Origin: an uncultured Bacteroides sp.
GTDB lineage: Bacteria; Bacteroidota; Bacteroidia; Bacteroidales; Bacteroidaceae
Length of the DNA: 6,114 nt
Direction of reading: 5' to 3'
Assembly: GCF_905207245.1 (NCBI RefSeq)
Contig: NZ_CAJLKP010000149.1
Span: 1 to 6,114, forward strand
Positions 5,037-6,114 of this stretch are shown here, one piece after another. Position numbers and translations under genes: made by a program. Below the pieces are notes generated by a model. It was not told the DNA's origin, did no database searches, and saw only the letters and a program-made list of their open reading frames with translations. How positions within the stretch are numbered: the stretch's first letter is position 1; every line of letters starts with the position of its first letter.

Positions 5037-6114
5037 ATGAATATGAAACGAATTTATCTATTATATCTATTGCTGCTGCTTCAGGCAACGGCAGGACATG
5101 CTCAGGATAGCTCTCAGAACTACATCCTGACCCGCACCATGCTTAAATCGGACACAAAGTCTTACTTGAGCAAAGTGGTTTATTATGATGGATTAGGACG
5201 TCCGTTCCAGACAGTGAACAAGGCGATAGAGAACACTGACAAGAAAGGAGTAACCCTTGCCACCCTGCAAGAATATGATACTGCGGGGCGTGAGACGAAG
5301 GCCTGGCTTCCGGCAGTTATAACCTCTGATTATCTTGCTCCGGTCAGTTTTAAAAGTAGTGCGCCCGGCAGTCACAGCAATGACTCCCGCCCTTATCAAG
5401 AGGCTGTTTACGAAGCTTCTCCGCAAAACCGCATTGTGAAGCAATACGGCGCAGGGGCAGACTGGTACAGCGGGCATCCGGTTGCAATGGAGTTTATGGG
5501 CAATAGTGCAACCGCGCAGTTACGCTGCACCCGGTATAAAGTAACTTCGGCAGGTGCTTTAGAGGCTTCAGGAGACTATGCCAACGGCACGATGAACGTA
5601 ACCCGAACAACGGATGAAGACGGAAAAGTGTTCTACACCTTTATGGACAAGATAGGGCGCACACTGCTTGAACGCAGCATGAACGGCAGCGAAACGCTTG
5701 ATACTTATTATGTATATGATAACTATGGAAATCTGTGCTATGTATTGCCACCGGCTATAAATGGTAATATCAGTACCGATAACCTGAATCTTTATGCGTA
5801 TCAGTATGGGTATGACGGGTTTAACCGCTGCATCCGGAAGAAACTGCCCGGCACACAATACATCGAGTATGTATATGACAATTACGACCGACTGACGTTC
5901 TCGCAAGATGGCAATCAGCGTGCGTTATCCACCCAAAACTGGACCTATTATAAATATGATCAATTGAACCGACTGACCGAACAAGGCTTATGCACCAACA
6001 AGGTAACTACCTCCGGAACCACTGTACACATCATGAACTATTATGATAGTTATAGTTTTATAGGGACTCAAGGATTTACCAGCAGCAACTTCTCCACAGA
6101 TACATCCGGTTACG
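5037..6114 (+). CDS. Secreted DUF6443/RHS repeat protein, 3' truncated by the window
   Basis: An uninterrupted frame runs from the ATG at 5037 off the right edge (359 complete codons). The ATG at 5043 (MKRIYLLYLLLLLQ) is an equally good start. A signal peptide is clear: MNMKR, a Leu-rich core at residues 6-15, then AGHAQ at 19-23, with cleavage before or after Gln23. Residues 28-93 match the DUF6443 type of N-terminal module: NYILTRTMLKSDT, YYDGLGRPFQTV (49-60) and EYDTAGRETKAWLP (79-92). YD-type repeats follow: YVYDNYGNLCYVLPP (225-239), YGYDGFNRCIRK (257-268), YVYDNYDRLTFSQDGN (278-293) and later YKYDQLNRLTEQG. In full-length relatives the RHS core and a variable, often toxic C-terminus come next; here they are outside the window. 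The 9-nt gap after the upstream RHS gene indicates one operon. It is probably an exported polymorphic-toxin or cell-surface protein. Confidence 0.88.
   Translation, partial: MNMKRIYLLYLLLLLQATAGHAQDSSQNYILTRTMLKSDTKSYLSKVVYYDGLGRPFQTVNKAIENTDKKGVTLATLQEYDTAGRETKAWLPAVITSDYLAPVSFKSSAPGSHSNDSRPYQEAVYEASPQNRIVKQYGAGADWYSGHPVAMEFMGNSATAQLRCTRYKVTSAGALEASGDYANGTMNVTRTTDEDGKVFYTFMDKIGRTLLERSMNGSETLDTYYVYDNYGNLCYVLPPAINGNISTDNLNLYAYQYGYDGFNRCIRKKLPGTQYIEYVYDNYDRLTFSQDGNQRALSTQNWTYYKYDQLNRLTEQGLCTNKVTTSGTTVHIMNYYDSYSFIGTQGFTSSNFSTDTSGY

Noticed and set aside
5193..5906. Minus-strand open frames at 5193-5477 and 5568-5906
   Set aside because: They are antisense shadows of the clearly coding RHS repeat gene, rich in Ile/Val/Arg without recognisable domains.

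Overview
The window most likely comes from a Bacteroides-type gut Bacteroidota. Starts have no recognisable Shine-Dalgarno sequence and sit in AT-rich leaders. A TAnnTTTG-type -7 promoter element lies upstream of the HU-like gene. The gene content (HU-related protein, Amidase_2 domain protein, a 33-residue 'smalltalk' protein, two-gene RHS locus with AQ-type signal-peptide ends) is typical of that genus. All supportable genes are on the + strand, and the window cuts the first and last genes.

Layout. 1-528 is the 3' end of a gene with a low-complexity, repeat-bearing linker and a conserved-looking C-terminal segment, possibly the tail of a VirE/DUF3987-like protein. 529-703 is an intergenic control region with a 12-bp tandem repeat, a -7 box and a palindrome at the expected transcription start. 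704-1195 encodes an HU-related DNA-binding protein with a Gly/Glu-rich tail. 1196-1513 carries no convincing gene; it holds an imperfect inverted repeat, a degenerate 17-bp repeat array and an AT-rich leader. 1514-1954 encodes a T7-lysozyme-like N-acetylmuramoyl-L-alanine amidase. Only 21 nt later, 1976-2077 encodes the tiny smalltalk protein, which was missing from the supplied ORF calls because of its size. A 13-bp perfect stem-loop (2089-2125) follows.

From 2184 to the right edge lies an RHS locus of two adjacent genes separated by 9 nt. The first (2184-5027, 947 aa) is a secreted RHS-family protein whose only clear canonical YD motif is at its extreme C-terminus. The second (5037 to beyond 6114) is a secreted DUF6443/YD-repeat protein whose core and any C-terminal toxin lie outside the window.

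How they may work together (inference): the HU-like protein, amidase and smalltalk protein look like a recurring Bacteroides cassette in which a cell-wall hydrolase is paired with a small hydrophobic protein. The RHS pair next to it looks like a surface or secreted shell whose effector end is off-window. Whether cassette and RHS locus are functionally linked cannot be settled from this sequence.
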